Source of the DNA: Rhizobium leucaenae USDA 9039
GTDB taxonomy: Bacteria > Pseudomonadota > Alphaproteobacteria > Rhizobiales > Rhizobiaceae
Length of the DNA stretch: 64,000 nucleotides
Reading direction: 5' to 3'
Assembly: GCF_000426285.1 (NCBI RefSeq)
Contig: NZ_AUFB01000007.1
Coordinates: forward strand, 62,001-126,000
The translations under genes and the position numbers were made by a program. A model generated the notes under the pieces. The model saw only the letters and a program-made list of their open reading frames with translations. It made no database searches and was not told where the DNA came from. Positions 8,883-17,257 of the stretch are shown piece after piece; positions within the stretch are counted from its first letter, which is position 1, and each line of letters opens with the position of its first letter.

Positions 8883-9353
8883 TCAGCCGATATTCGAAGC
8901 GCGATAGTCTTCCTGCTCTTCGATTTCGATCCCCGGCCCGCTGCCGGCGACGAATTGTTCCAGCGTCATATTGTCGAGAATAGCCGCGATCGCGTCGCGG
9001 ACTTCCGTCATGGAACGGCGCACATGACAGCGCTCCGGATCGGCGCAATCGTCACAGGCTTCGTAGGCGGTGCGGCTGGCGCAGCGAATCGGCGCAAGGG
9101 GGCCGTCAAGCGTGCGGATGACATGGCCGATGCGAATGTCGGAGGCAGGGCGCGACAGCGAATAACCGCCGCCGGGCCCCTTCTTCGAGCGCAGCACGCC
9201 GGCATTGCGCAGCTCCAACAGGATAGTGTCGAGGAATTTCTTCGGGATATTGTTGCGGGACGCGATGTCGTTGATAAAGGCAGTCTCGCCCGGCCCGAGA
9301 CGAGCCAGGTCCACCAGTGCCTTCAACCCGTATTTTCCTTTTTTGGTGAGCAT
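8883..9353 (-). CDS. Rrf2 family transcriptional regulator
   Basis: A 156-residue winged-helix regulator: MLTKKGKYGLKAL, helix-turn-helix around residues 25-55, wing KKGPGGGYSLSRP, then cysteines at 91, 100, 103 and 109. Rrf2 proteins such as IscR use clustered cysteines to bind an Fe-S centre, while CymR-type members control cysteine metabolism through protein partners. Its place beside SfnB suggests sensing of sulfur or Fe-S status. It lies 49 nt after the convergent SfnB gene and follows the second flavoprotein gene in the same direction after a 206-nt gap. Confidence 0.88.
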   Translation of the reverse strand: MLTKKGKYGLKALVDLARLGPGETAFINDIASRNNIPKKFLDTILLELRNAGVLRSKKGPGGGYSLSRPASDIRIGHVIRTLDGPLAPIRCASRTAYEACDDCADPERCHVRRSMTEVRDAIAAILDNMTLEQFVAGSGPGIEIEEQEDYRASNIG

Positions 9354-9479
9354 CGCTATCCGCTTTACTGCAAAGTCGATTGTTGAAGCCCGGTATGATT
9401 CGATCGAAACTCAACCGGCCTGACCTGTTCGTTATTAACTACGGAAGTAATCCCGTTGCTTCGTAGGAACAAGACAATA

Positions 9480-9507
9480 ACTCACAAATTGTATAGTTTA
9501 TATGAGT
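9480..9507. promoter_or_regulatory. Inverted repeat upstream of the Rrf2 gene
   Basis: ACTCA and TGAGT arms enclose an A/T-rich centre containing ATTGTATAG, 127 nt upstream of the Rrf2 start. The central block resembles the one upstream of SfnB (7529-7556). It is a candidate operator or promoter; no experiment or alignment supports it here. Confidence 0.3.
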
Positions 9508-9559
9508 AAATTTAGGCAAATGTATCGCTTAAGCAACGATTTCGCAGTTTTTTGTAGCT

Positions 9560-11020
9560 TTACGCGGCACTGCTATCGAGTTTTGGCTTGCCTTGCTTGC
9601 GCTTGGTATAGTCGGCAACTTCCGACGCCACCTGCGCGGCAACGAAAACGGCATGCTCGATCACTTCGGGCAGACCCATAAGTTCGCCGAAAGTGCCGCG
9701 TGCCAAAGGTCCCGAAATGAACAGCGACGGTGCCGCTTTGCCACCCGCTCCGAGCGCCTGCGATACCATGTTGCAGGCAAGGCCGAGCCCTGTGGCATCG
9801 ATGGCGAGATAGCCCGCATCCGCAAGCGCGCCGATCCAGCCCTGTGAGCTCAGAATGCCGCGATGGCCCGGTCCGGTCGTCACCACGACGGCATCGAATT
9901 CGCAATTGAGAATCTCACCCGAGCGACTGAGCCGCAGCGTACAGTCGATCACCTCGCCCTTCGCCTCTACGGATGCGACGGAGGCGGCGAAAACCTTAAG
10001 CCTGCCGGCGCGAATCGCCTCCTCGCTGACCGTCTCCACCTGCGGCGCGACGCGGAAGCGGTGCACATCCCAGAAGGGTCGCAAATGCCGCACCACGCGA
10101 CGCCGCTCGTTGACCGGCATTGCCCGCCACAGATGCTGTCCCTGCGCGCGCACCTGATCGATCACGGCATGCCAACTCCGCCCCTCGCCTTCCGCTTCGC
10201 GAATGGCCGCACGCACACGCCTCAGAAGATCAACCGCCGTCCGCGACGGATGACTGACGAAATCGCCGAACAGCTCCTGCTTTATCGGCGCATGCCCGCG
10301 CGAGCGCAGGCCGCGTCGGGAAATTGCGGTGATCGGTCCTTTATGACCACGCAGATCGAGCGAGGCGATGACGTCGGCGGAGGTCAGGCCATTTCCGACC
10401 ACCAGCACACGATCCCCGGCGCGGATGGCATCCAGGGCATCCGGCCGCGTCGGATCCACAACGAAACGCGGATGATCGGCAAGCGCATTTTGCAACGCCT
10501 GTGGCGGCAGCGGCGATGGATGGCTTGTGGCGATGACGAGAATATCCGCCTCCACACGCCGCCCAGCCTCGCCCGCAATCACCCAGCCGCCATCCAGGCG
10601 CCGAACATCCACAGCCCTCTCGGCCACATGGGTGATGGCGCCGCTATCGATAAACGGCTGCACCATGCTACCGATATAGCGACCAAAAAGCCCACGCCGC
10701 GGAAACAGACCGCCATTCGCCGCGACCGCCGTCCGGTCGCCCTCCAGCGCATTGCCTTCCTGAAGCCACCGCTGGAAATGCTCGGGATCGTCAGGAAACA
10801 GACTCATCTTCGCCGCCGGCACATTGATGCGATGCGCGGGGTCGTGTGTATCATAAGCAAGGCCCGCCCCAAGCCTCGTTCGGGGTTCGAAAATGAAAAG
10901 CTGCCCAGGCTGCAACGCTTGCGACCGGAGCAAATGAAAGGCCACTGCCGTCCCCGAAACGCCGCCGCCAATGATTGCGATGACAGGCCGATCGCGCGAT
11001 TCGTGAGAACAAGTGGTCAT
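9560..11020 (-). CDS. FAD/NAD(P)-binding protein (NAD_binding_9/YdhS-like), copy 2
   Basis: A 486-residue flavoprotein. The start at 11020 (MTTCSHESRD) is preceded by GGAAGGA; a longer frame to 11122 lacks such a signal. It has IAIIGGGVSGTAVAFHLL, YDTHDPAHRINVPAAKMSLF, a second nucleotide-binding motif VLVVGNGLTSAD, and ISRRGLRSRGH. It is a paralogue of the protein at 5018-6433. Both lie on the minus strand, flanking the hydrolase, SfnB and Rrf2 genes. The reaction is unknown; a flavin-dependent oxidation in the sulfur cluster is inferred. Confidence 0.77.
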   Translation of the reverse strand: MTTCSHESRDRPVIAIIGGGVSGTAVAFHLLRSQALQPGQLFIFEPRTRLGAGLAYDTHDPAHRINVPAAKMSLFPDDPEHFQRWLQEGNALEGDRTAVAANGGLFPRRGLFGRYIGSMVQPFIDSGAITHVAERAVDVRRLDGGWVIAGEAGRRVEADILVIATSHPSPLPPQALQNALADHPRFVVDPTRPDALDAIRAGDRVLVVGNGLTSADVIASLDLRGHKGPITAISRRGLRSRGHAPIKQELFGDFVSHPSRTAVDLLRRVRAAIREAEGEGRSWHAVIDQVRAQGQHLWRAMPVNERRRVVRHLRPFWDVHRFRVAPQVETVSEEAIRAGRLKVFAASVASVEAKGEVIDCTLRLSRSGEILNCEFDAVVVTTGPGHRGILSSQGWIGALADAGYLAIDATGLGLACNMVSQALGAGGKAAPSLFISGPLARGTFGELMGLPEVIEHAVFVAAQVASEVADYTKRKQGKPKLDSSAA

Positions 11021-11311
11021 CGTCAAATCCTTCCAGATCGATCGATTGCACGGAACAATTCGCCGACGGCATCGGAGTATGCCCCTGAGCACAGGAATAT
11101 ACTCTATAAATTTTATTGACAATACGATGCCGTTGCCAAGCCGGCGGTTTCAACGGCCATCAGCTTCGATATCACCTGCACAAACAAGTAGTTGGTTGTG
11201 CCGCGCACAACAGCGTTATTGCACCGCAGGATGCGAAAATCTTGGCATATACGGAACAAAGGCACATACTGCCGATTGTTCTGATACATGTTCTCTGGGA
11301 GGAGAAACATC

Positions 11312-11419
11312 ATGGAACTACTCCACCTGCTCACCCCATTCGACTATATGCTGGTTCTGGTTCTCGCGGCCATTTTCGTATTCAGCGTGATGGAAGGCGG
11401 CGGCCATAAAAGGCATTAG
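11312..11419 (+). CDS. Small membrane protein, 35 residues
   Basis: A short ORF with a strong ribosome site (GGGAGGAG 6 nt before ATG). The product starts MELLHLLTPFDYM, has one hydrophobic helix (residues 13-26) and ends in a basic tail GGGHKRH. The good start signal and single transmembrane segment make it a plausible real small protein. No family was recognised. It is the first of three small membrane-protein ORFs on this strand. Confidence 0.5.
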   Translation: MELLHLLTPFDYMLVLVLAAIFVFSVMEGGGHKRH

Positions 11420-11634
11420 CAAAGCCCCTCTGTGCCATAGCGTAATTTTCCCGATGCCCATTGATGGCTGATTGAAGGTTCGGTGCGCGTCCGCTGCTCG
11501 TCCCCCCTTTCCCCTGCTTCAATTCACAGGTTTGATCCTGCTCGGAAATCGATCGACAGATCGTTCGAGGAGCGCGGTTTGCGGAACAGTTCGGTTTTTC
11601 CGCAGTTACTCTTTTTTGAAAAAAGGAGAACGCG

Positions 11635-11877
11635 ATGCCAGAGGAATTGAATGCAGGTTTCACAGGAAGCCCGGTAGAGCAGCCCGAGGGGGTGAAGAGG
11701 GTCATGAAGTCGGCAACTTCCCTGGCCAAGCGGGAAGCCCAAGCCGTCGCTACGGGAGCTCAAGAACACCAAACGACGTCAGCACTGATCCTGGGGATCG
11801 GGGCGATCATTTTTGGAATAGGCTACCTGATGGGAAGAAGCGCCGCTGAAAATGAGCGCTCACGTTACTGGTGGTAA
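11635..11877 (+). CDS. Small membrane-anchored protein, 80 residues
   Basis: AAAGGAG precedes the ATG. The first 45 residues are polar and helical (VKRVMKSATSLAKREAQAV), followed by one hydrophobic segment (ALILGIGAIIFGIGYLMG, about 50-67) and a short polar tail ending RYWW. The layout recalls small DUF883/ElaB-like membrane-tethered proteins, but no clear signature is present. It is transcribed alone, with 215 nt upstream and 215 nt downstream before the next ORF. Confidence 0.6.
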   Translation: MPEELNAGFTGSPVEQPEGVKRVMKSATSLAKREAQAVATGAQEHQTTSALILGIGAIIFGIGYLMGRSAAENERSRYWW

Positions 11878-12092
11878 TTAATCACATTAACCAAATGCTG
11901 CGGCGCGACCGCCGGGAGTGGGCGCGGGGATAAGTGCGCGGCCAGTCGCTGCATGCATATCAGAGAAACGCCGAAATGGCGTTGTCGCGACCGCCCGTTT
12001 CGCGAGCCGTTGAACGACGGACAAAGCGAGACAACCGTCCATTCCAACATATGGAACTTCCTTGAAGACCAGCGGTTAGATCAGGAGGAGTT

Positions 12093-12260
12093 ATGGATTT
12101 GGGCACGGCCATGCACGAAAGCCACCTTGCGCTCATTCTTTACGCTGGAGCCGTCATCGCGATGGGTTGCATTCTGATCATCGCGACGCTGGTTGCGCCG
12201 GATGCTGATTACTCAAATCGCCTTCCAGCATCGCCTTATGCAATCAATCATGTGCAATGA
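12093..12260 (+). CDS. Small membrane protein, 55 residues
   Basis: CAGGAGGAGTT immediately precedes the ATG, the strongest ribosome site in this region. The product starts MDLGTAMHESH, has a transmembrane helix (LALILYAGAVIAMGCILIIA, about 12-31) and a polar C-terminus. No family was recognised. The ATG, the ribosome site and the hydrophobic helix are the evidence that it is translated. Confidence 0.5.
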   Translation: MDLGTAMHESHLALILYAGAVIAMGCILIIATLVAPDADYSNRLPASPYAINHVQ

Positions 12261-12559
12261 AGGCGCGCCTGCTCACATAGTCGCACGGCAGACTAAATGC
12301 GAGTGTTCAATACCCGCCCTGAGTAGATCGTGTTCAAGAAATCCCCAAAAACCCGCTGTATTCAAGGCAAAGCCGGAATCGGCTCTACCAAACTTTTTAC
12401 GTGTTCAACCACAATTCGTGCCTAACTGAGATTCAGAAAAGACTGACACGCCGGGCACACCGACGCGCATGTTGTCCTGTCCCACAACCGTGCGCTCTGG
12501 TGAACACGCACGGCAGCGCATGAAAACAAAGAACCGCAAAGAGCCATGATTTTCAACAC
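12261..12559. other. Non-coding stretch before the gene-remnant scar
   Basis: No reading frame with a plausible start or family signature was found. It separates the 55-residue small protein from a flagellin 3' remnant and probably contains further decayed sequence. Confidence 0.4.
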
Positions 12560-12646
12560 ATGGAAGAGACTTCCGCGCGCGTGACTGCCCTGCAGACACA
12601 GCAGCAGCTTGCTATCCAGAGTCTTCAGATCGCGAATACCGAGCCC
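12560..12646 (+). pseudogene. Flagellin 3'-end remnant
   Basis: Twenty-nine codons read METSARV-like sequence (MEETSARVTALQTQQQLAIQ then SLQIANTEP), matching the C-terminal helix of rhizobial flagellins just before their usual ILSLFR ending. Homology starts at the Met codon and stops abruptly at 12646, where an oppositely oriented dehydrogenase fragment begins. The piece has no 5' part and lacks the normal C-terminus, so it is a remnant. Confidence 0.6.
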
Positions 12647-12648
12647 TC

Positions 12649-12971
12649 GGCCAGTTCCGCGTCCGACCAGTCGCAATCGACCTTGAAGGTCTCGCGCGAC
12701 GGAGCCTTCGCATATTGGGCAAAGCCGCCGTCGCGTTCGGAACCGAAGGTCCAACATTCAAAAGCACGGTCGTCGACATAGGTGCGCAGAAGATTGCGCA
12801 CGATCACCCGCTCGCCAATGCGGGCCGCGTCCACTCCGTTACCCACGGCAACGATAGGGCGCAACAATCGGCGCCTTGGATACGCGGGAAGGCCAGGGCC
12901 TCGCCGGTCCAACTCGCATCTTCGTCTTCCGAAGAGCTGAAGCCCGTGCCGCCGCCCTCTTCAGTGCCGCT
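12649..12971 (-). pseudogene. Fragment of zinc-type alcohol dehydrogenase, with a frameshift
   Basis: Two minus-strand frames join to give EDASWTGEALAFPRIQGADC and then IVAVGNGVDAARIGERV, FECWTFGSERDGGFAQY and VDCDWSDAELA, an internal stretch of the zinc-dependent alcohol dehydrogenase family. A missing base near 12867 (CCGRIVAVG expected, CCA then frame change seen) separates the frames. The N-terminal catalytic part and the whole Rossmann domain are absent, so this is a dead fragment fused to the next remnant. Confidence 0.65.
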
Positions 12972-13433
12972 GCGGCTTTTCATGAACGCGATGCCGTCCT
13001 CCGTGGAGGCAAGCGGAATGGATTCGAAGATCGGAAGATCGGTGCTGAGAACACCACCGAGAAGGGCCGAAATCGGAAGATCGACAGACCTGCCGAAGAT
13101 ATCCCAGCAGGCAACGTCGAAGGCGCTCTTTGCGTTGTTCTGGCCGGTGAGAACGCTGGACATGATATTCTGGATGCGGTTGAGCGCACGCGGGTCTTCA
13201 CCGATCAGGTAAGGCGCAAGCTCGCGAAGCGCCTCGCGGGTCCCTCCTGCAAAGAGCGGCAGATAGTTGCCGGACAAGATCGCGGCCTCACCCCACCCTT
13301 CAATCCCGTTGTCGGTGATGATCCGCACAAGATTCGACGGCTGTTGTTTGGCCGCACGCCCTTTCGACATGACATAGGTGCCATGCGAATAGGTCAGCTT
13401 GTATTCGTAGAGTTCGATGGCGGCGATCTTCAT
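12972..13433 (-). pseudogene. 5' fragment of a mandelate racemase/muconate lactonizing enzyme-like gene
   Basis: About 154 codons code for the capping domain of an enolase-superfamily enzyme (MKIAAIELYEYKLTYSHGTY, GIEGWGEA, SAFDVACWDIFGRSVDLPIS, ESIPLASTEDGIAFMKSR). The sequence then passes in frame into alcohol dehydrogenase-like residues, and the TIM barrel with its catalytic lysine and metal ligands is missing. The 5' end and start are intact, and the gene faces away from the LysR gene at 13454. The product could not be an active enzyme. Confidence 0.7.
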
Positions 13434-13453
13434 CTTGCTTCCTGTGGCGAGGG

Positions 13454-14464
13454 TTGTCTGATCGAAAAACTTTCTTGCGAAACGCTCTGCGCGTTCAGGA
13501 ACATTTCACCAGGGCAGCCCTTGTCACAACCGAGATTTCTGAAATATCAGCCCCAGAAAATCTGAGGCTCGATGTGTCGGTCAATCCGCAAATCCGGAAC
13601 ACTCTTCATCTCAACGCGCTGCGCGCATTGGAAGCGTCCGCGCGGCTTGGAGGTTTTGCCCAAGCCGCAGGTGAATTGCTGGTCACCCCAGGAGCTGTGG
13701 CGGCCCAGATCAAGATCTTGGAAGCAGAGTATGGAGCGGCATTGTTCGAACGCCATGCCAAAGGCGTGCGGCTAACGCCGCTCGGAGAGAGCGTCAAAAC
13801 CGATTTGACGCTGGCTTTCGACGCGATTGAGGCCGCCGCACGCAATCTTCGACGTCAGGCAGCTCCGCATAAAGTACATATTGTCACTTCGCCAGCGCTT
13901 GCCGAACTCTGGCTCGGTCCGCGAGTTCCCGAACTCGCCGCCTCACTGGGAAGCATCGATATTTCGGTGACGGCTGTCGAGGAGCCGCCGAACCTGAAAC
14001 GCAGCGCCTTCGATATCTGCCTTTTCTACATCGATCGCCTCGAAAAGGGTTATCGACTGGTTGAGGAGGAAGAGCTCGAACCCGTATGTATCCCATCGCT
14101 GGCCGAGCAGCTTCGTCATCCGAGCGATCTTTCTTCCACTCGATGCATTGCCGATGTTGTCTGGGAGGACTGGAAAGTCTGGGCAGCCGCCGCCATGCCG
14201 GATCAGCCTTTCTCTCCGCACGGACCTGGCTTTTCGCTTTACTCAGTTGCAGTTCAGCAAGCTCTTCTCGGCGCCGGCGTATTAATTGGGCGCCGTAGTC
14301 TTATCCGCCAGCACCTCGAAAGCGGCGCCCTCGTCGCACCCTTCAAAAAAACCGTTCCACTGGGCTTGAAGATTGCGACCTGGTTGCTGCCGGAAAGCAG
14401 AAATAATCGCGCGGTCGAAGGCGTGGCGGAAGCCTTGGTCAGAACCGGCTCGTCGCGGGAATAG
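13454..14464 (+). CDS. LysR family transcriptional regulator
   Basis: A 336-codon frame. The winged helix-turn-helix (LNALRALEASARLGGFAQAA, then TPGAVAAQIKILEAE) begins about residue 53, so the real start may be the GTG at 13574, which would give the usual length near 296. The C-terminal substrate-binding domain resembles the GcvA branch. It is divergent from the broken enolase-like gene, which was probably its target; the regulator may now be an orphan. Confidence 0.8.
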   Translation: MSDRKTFLRNALRVQEHFTRAALVTTEISEISAPENLRLDVSVNPQIRNTLHLNALRALEASARLGGFAQAAGELLVTPGAVAAQIKILEAEYGAALFERHAKGVRLTPLGESVKTDLTLAFDAIEAAARNLRRQAAPHKVHIVTSPALAELWLGPRVPELAASLGSIDISVTAVEEPPNLKRSAFDICLFYIDRLEKGYRLVEEEELEPVCIPSLAEQLRHPSDLSSTRCIADVVWEDWKVWAAAAMPDQPFSPHGPGFSLYSVAVQQALLGAGVLIGRRSLIRQHLESGALVAPFKKTVPLGLKIATWLLPESRNNRAVEGVAEALVRTGSSRE

Positions 14465-14570
14465 TGCGCTTCGAACGAGTTCCCATGTAGGGCTGGATCG
14501 AACGACACGCATCACGACGTCTTCTTTGGGCGCCAAGTTCGAGGTCTGGCGTGATCGTCGTGGTCGACAT

Positions 14571-16250
14571 TTAGCCCCTGATGCGCAGGCCAGCCACTTG
14601 ATCATCCGAGCGCTGCCCGGCTGCATCGGGACGGAGAGCCAGATATTCGAACAGCCGCGCCACAGCTTCTGCACCGGGATCGATGTGACCTTCGAGTTGC
14701 TTGGCATTGATGTAGGCGGCGCGTCCTGCCTTGGCATGAACGAGTGTGGCGGTCAGGTTCGCGCCCGCGCGAGCCGCTTCTGCTGCTGCAGCGAAGCCTT
14801 CGTCGAGGGCATCCAGTGCGGGCGAGAGAGCATCGACCATTGTGCGATCCCCCAGACGCGCACCACCGATCTCCTGCATTCGCGAAAGACCCGCTTTCAG
14901 TGCTTCTCGAATGGTCAGCCCGCTGGACGCGCCGTCGCCGGCTGCGGCAAAGAAGATCGCGAGCAATACGCCCGAGGAGCCTCCCATGGTCTGGCTAAGT
15001 TCCTGCCCCATGGCGCGGAAAAGCTGCGTGTGATCGGAGAGTGGGAGACGATCGAGTGCCTCGATTAACGCACGGGCCGCACCGGCCAAGGTCGAACCGG
15101 TATCGCCGTCGCCCGACTTTGCATCGAGCGCGTTCAGATCCCTCTCCGCCTCGATGAGCAGATTGCAGCAATCCGTCAGAAACCGGCGGGTGGGTTCGTG
15201 CCTGGACGCAAGTGGAGCGATTGGTGTCAACCCGTCGGGGAGCGAAAGGACGCCAACCGGTTTGATAGCGGTCACGCCCGGCCAGGCCGGAAGCGCAACC
15301 GGCTTAGACAAAAGCGCCAGTTCCGTCTTGTCGGCCGGAAAGACCGAAATAGAGAACCCTTGCATGTCGAGCGACGTCATCATCGCAGCCGGTCCGATAA
15401 TGTGCGAAACCTTTTCCGCGATAGCCGATTGCGCGAGTTCATGGACGATGACCGACATTTCCAGAATCGAGGTGCCGCCGAGATTGTTCACGAGGACGAC
15501 ATGGGGTCTGTCGTCCATCGTTGCGGCGAGACGCTCGACCATTGCGGCAACCGCAGCTCTCACACCGGAATACTCAACCTGCTCGACACCGGCCTCGCCA
15601 TGAATGCCGAGACCGAGTTCGGCGCGGCCTGCGGGAATCCGGTTCTCTTTCGGAGAGCCCGGCACCGTGCAGGTGTCGAGCGACATGCCGATCGAGCTGA
15701 TGGCGGCGATGACCTTGCGAGCGGCGTCGGCAACGGTCTCAAGATCAGCGCCGCTTTCGGCCACGGCACCCGCAATCTTATGGACGAAGAGCGTTCCGGC
15801 CACGCCACGGGACTGCGGGAGATCCGGCAACGCGATGTCATCATCGACGATGACCATGCTGACGTTCATACCAAAGGCGCGGGCGCGCTCTGCCGCCAGG
15901 CCGAAGTTGAGGCGGTCGCCGGTATAGTTCTTCACGATCAGCAGGCAGCCGGCCGGTCCGGTGACCGCCAGGATACCGGCAAGGATCGCATCGACACTCG
16001 GAGAGGCAAAGACATCCCCACATACCGCCGCGGTGAGCATCCCCTTGCCGACGAAACCCGCGTGCGCGGGCTCGTGACCCGAGCCGCCGCCAGAGACGAT
16101 CGCCACCTTGCTCTTGTCCCAATCGGAACGGACGACGACGCGGATATGCGGATAGCCATCGAGACGGCTGAGTGCGCCGCCAGATGCGGCCAGAAGACCG
16201 TCGATTGCTTCGGTGACCGCGTTTTCTTTGCTGTTGAGGAACTGTGACAT
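14571..16250 (-). CDS. Dihydroxyacetone kinase, fused DhaK-DhaL
   Basis: A 559-residue ATP-dependent kinase. The DhaK part (about 1-330) has VSGGGSGHEPAHAGFVGKGM and His217 in LGIHGEAG, the residue that forms a hemiaminal with the ketone substrate. The DhaL part (about 360-559) has DAKSGDGDTGSTLAGAA, with the aspartates that hold Mg-ATP. It phosphorylates dihydroxyacetone or a related short ketose. It is the last gene of the ABC operon, 11 nt after an ATPase gene, so the imported substrate probably enters this kinase directly or after oxidation. Confidence 0.9.
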   Translation of the reverse strand: MSQFLNSKENAVTEAIDGLLAASGGALSRLDGYPHIRVVVRSDWDKSKVAIVSGGGSGHEPAHAGFVGKGMLTAAVCGDVFASPSVDAILAGILAVTGPAGCLLIVKNYTGDRLNFGLAAERARAFGMNVSMVIVDDDIALPDLPQSRGVAGTLFVHKIAGAVAESGADLETVADAARKVIAAISSIGMSLDTCTVPGSPKENRIPAGRAELGLGIHGEAGVEQVEYSGVRAAVAAMVERLAATMDDRPHVVLVNNLGGTSILEMSVIVHELAQSAIAEKVSHIIGPAAMMTSLDMQGFSISVFPADKTELALLSKPVALPAWPGVTAIKPVGVLSLPDGLTPIAPLASRHEPTRRFLTDCCNLLIEAERDLNALDAKSGDGDTGSTLAGAARALIEALDRLPLSDHTQLFRAMGQELSQTMGGSSGVLLAIFFAAAGDGASSGLTIREALKAGLSRMQEIGGARLGDRTMVDALSPALDALDEGFAAAAEAARAGANLTATLVHAKAGRAAYINAKQLEGHIDPGAEAVARLFEYLALRPDAAGQRSDDQVAGLRIRG

Positions 16251-16261
16251 TATCGCCTCCC

Positions 16262-17257
16262 TTAAACTAAGCGCATGCCGGCCGCGTCGAAGTAGAGCGG
16301 CTTGTTCGGCTGAATCTTAATGGTTTCGCCACCCTTGAGCCTGGTATGGGCGTCGGTGACGGTGATCAGATTGTGTTTCTTGAACGAAAGATGCAGGCGG
16401 GTCTGATCGCCGAGATGCTCGACGCGGGTGACAGTCGCCTCCTGTCCATCGCCTTGATTGATATGTTCCGGGCGCAAACCTATTGATTTGGCCCTCGCGG
16501 GAGCATCGGGAAACAACTCCGCCGGAACCACGTTTATGCGTGGCTGCCCGAGGCGCGTCGCGGCATAAATGCTCACCGGCTGTTCGTAGATTTCGCGCGG
16601 AGAACCGAACTGCACGAGCCGGCCTTCATGCAGAACGCCGACATGGGTCGCCATGGTCATCGCCTCGACTTGATCGTGGGTGACATAAAGCAGCGTTGCA
16701 CCGGACTTGGCCTGAATGCTTTTGAGTTCGACGCGCAGATCGGCGCGCAGTTTCGCATCGAGCGAGCTTAGCGGCTCATCCATCAGATAGATCTGCGGGT
16801 TTCTGACCAGCGCGCGTCCGATCGACACACGCTGCATCTCGCCGCCGGAAAGCGCCGTCGCCTTGTTGTCGAGCTTGTGGGAGATCTGGAGGATTTCCGC
16901 GATCGCGTTCACTTTCTCGTCGATCGTCCGTTGCGGCGTCTTCAGCAACGGCGACTTCAGGGGGAATTCCAGGTTCTGACGGACCGACAGGTGCGGATAG
17001 AGCGAGTATTGCTGGAACACCATCGCAACATTGCGCTGCGCCGGCGTCAACCCACGCATGGACCGCCCACCGATCATCACCTCGCCGACATCGGGATTAT
17101 CGAGCCCTGACACCATCCGCAAAGTCGTCGTCTTGCCGGCGCCCGTCGGTCCAAGAAGAACCACGAACGACCCGTTGGGGACGATCATCGAGACCTCATC
17201 AAGTGCCCGATGGCCGGCAAAGGATTTGGTGATGTTTTTCAGGATGACCTCAGCCAT
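16262..17257 (-). CDS. Carbohydrate/polyol ABC transporter ATP-binding protein 2
   Basis: A 331-residue MalK-type ATPase with Walker A GPTGAGKTTTLRM, signature LSGGEMQR, Walker B YLMDEPLSSLDAKLR and a C-terminal OB-fold regulatory domain. Walker A carries GPTGAGKT rather than the usual GPSGCGKT. The start at 17257 (MAEVILKNI) overlaps the preceding ATPase gene by 8 nt. The pair of different ATPases forms a heterodimeric motor, as in the glycerol-type (GlpST) transporters. Confidence 0.88.
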   Translation of the reverse strand: MAEVILKNITKSFAGHRALDEVSMIVPNGSFVVLLGPTGAGKTTTLRMVSGLDNPDVGEVMIGGRSMRGLTPAQRNVAMVFQQYSLYPHLSVRQNLEFPLKSPLLKTPQRTIDEKVNAIAEILQISHKLDNKATALSGGEMQRVSIGRALVRNPQIYLMDEPLSSLDAKLRADLRVELKSIQAKSGATLLYVTHDQVEAMTMATHVGVLHEGRLVQFGSPREIYEQPVSIYAATRLGQPRINVVPAELFPDAPARAKSIGLRPEHINQGDGQEATVTRVEHLGDQTRLHLSFKKHNLITVTDAHTRLKGGETIKIQPNKPLYFDAAGMRLV

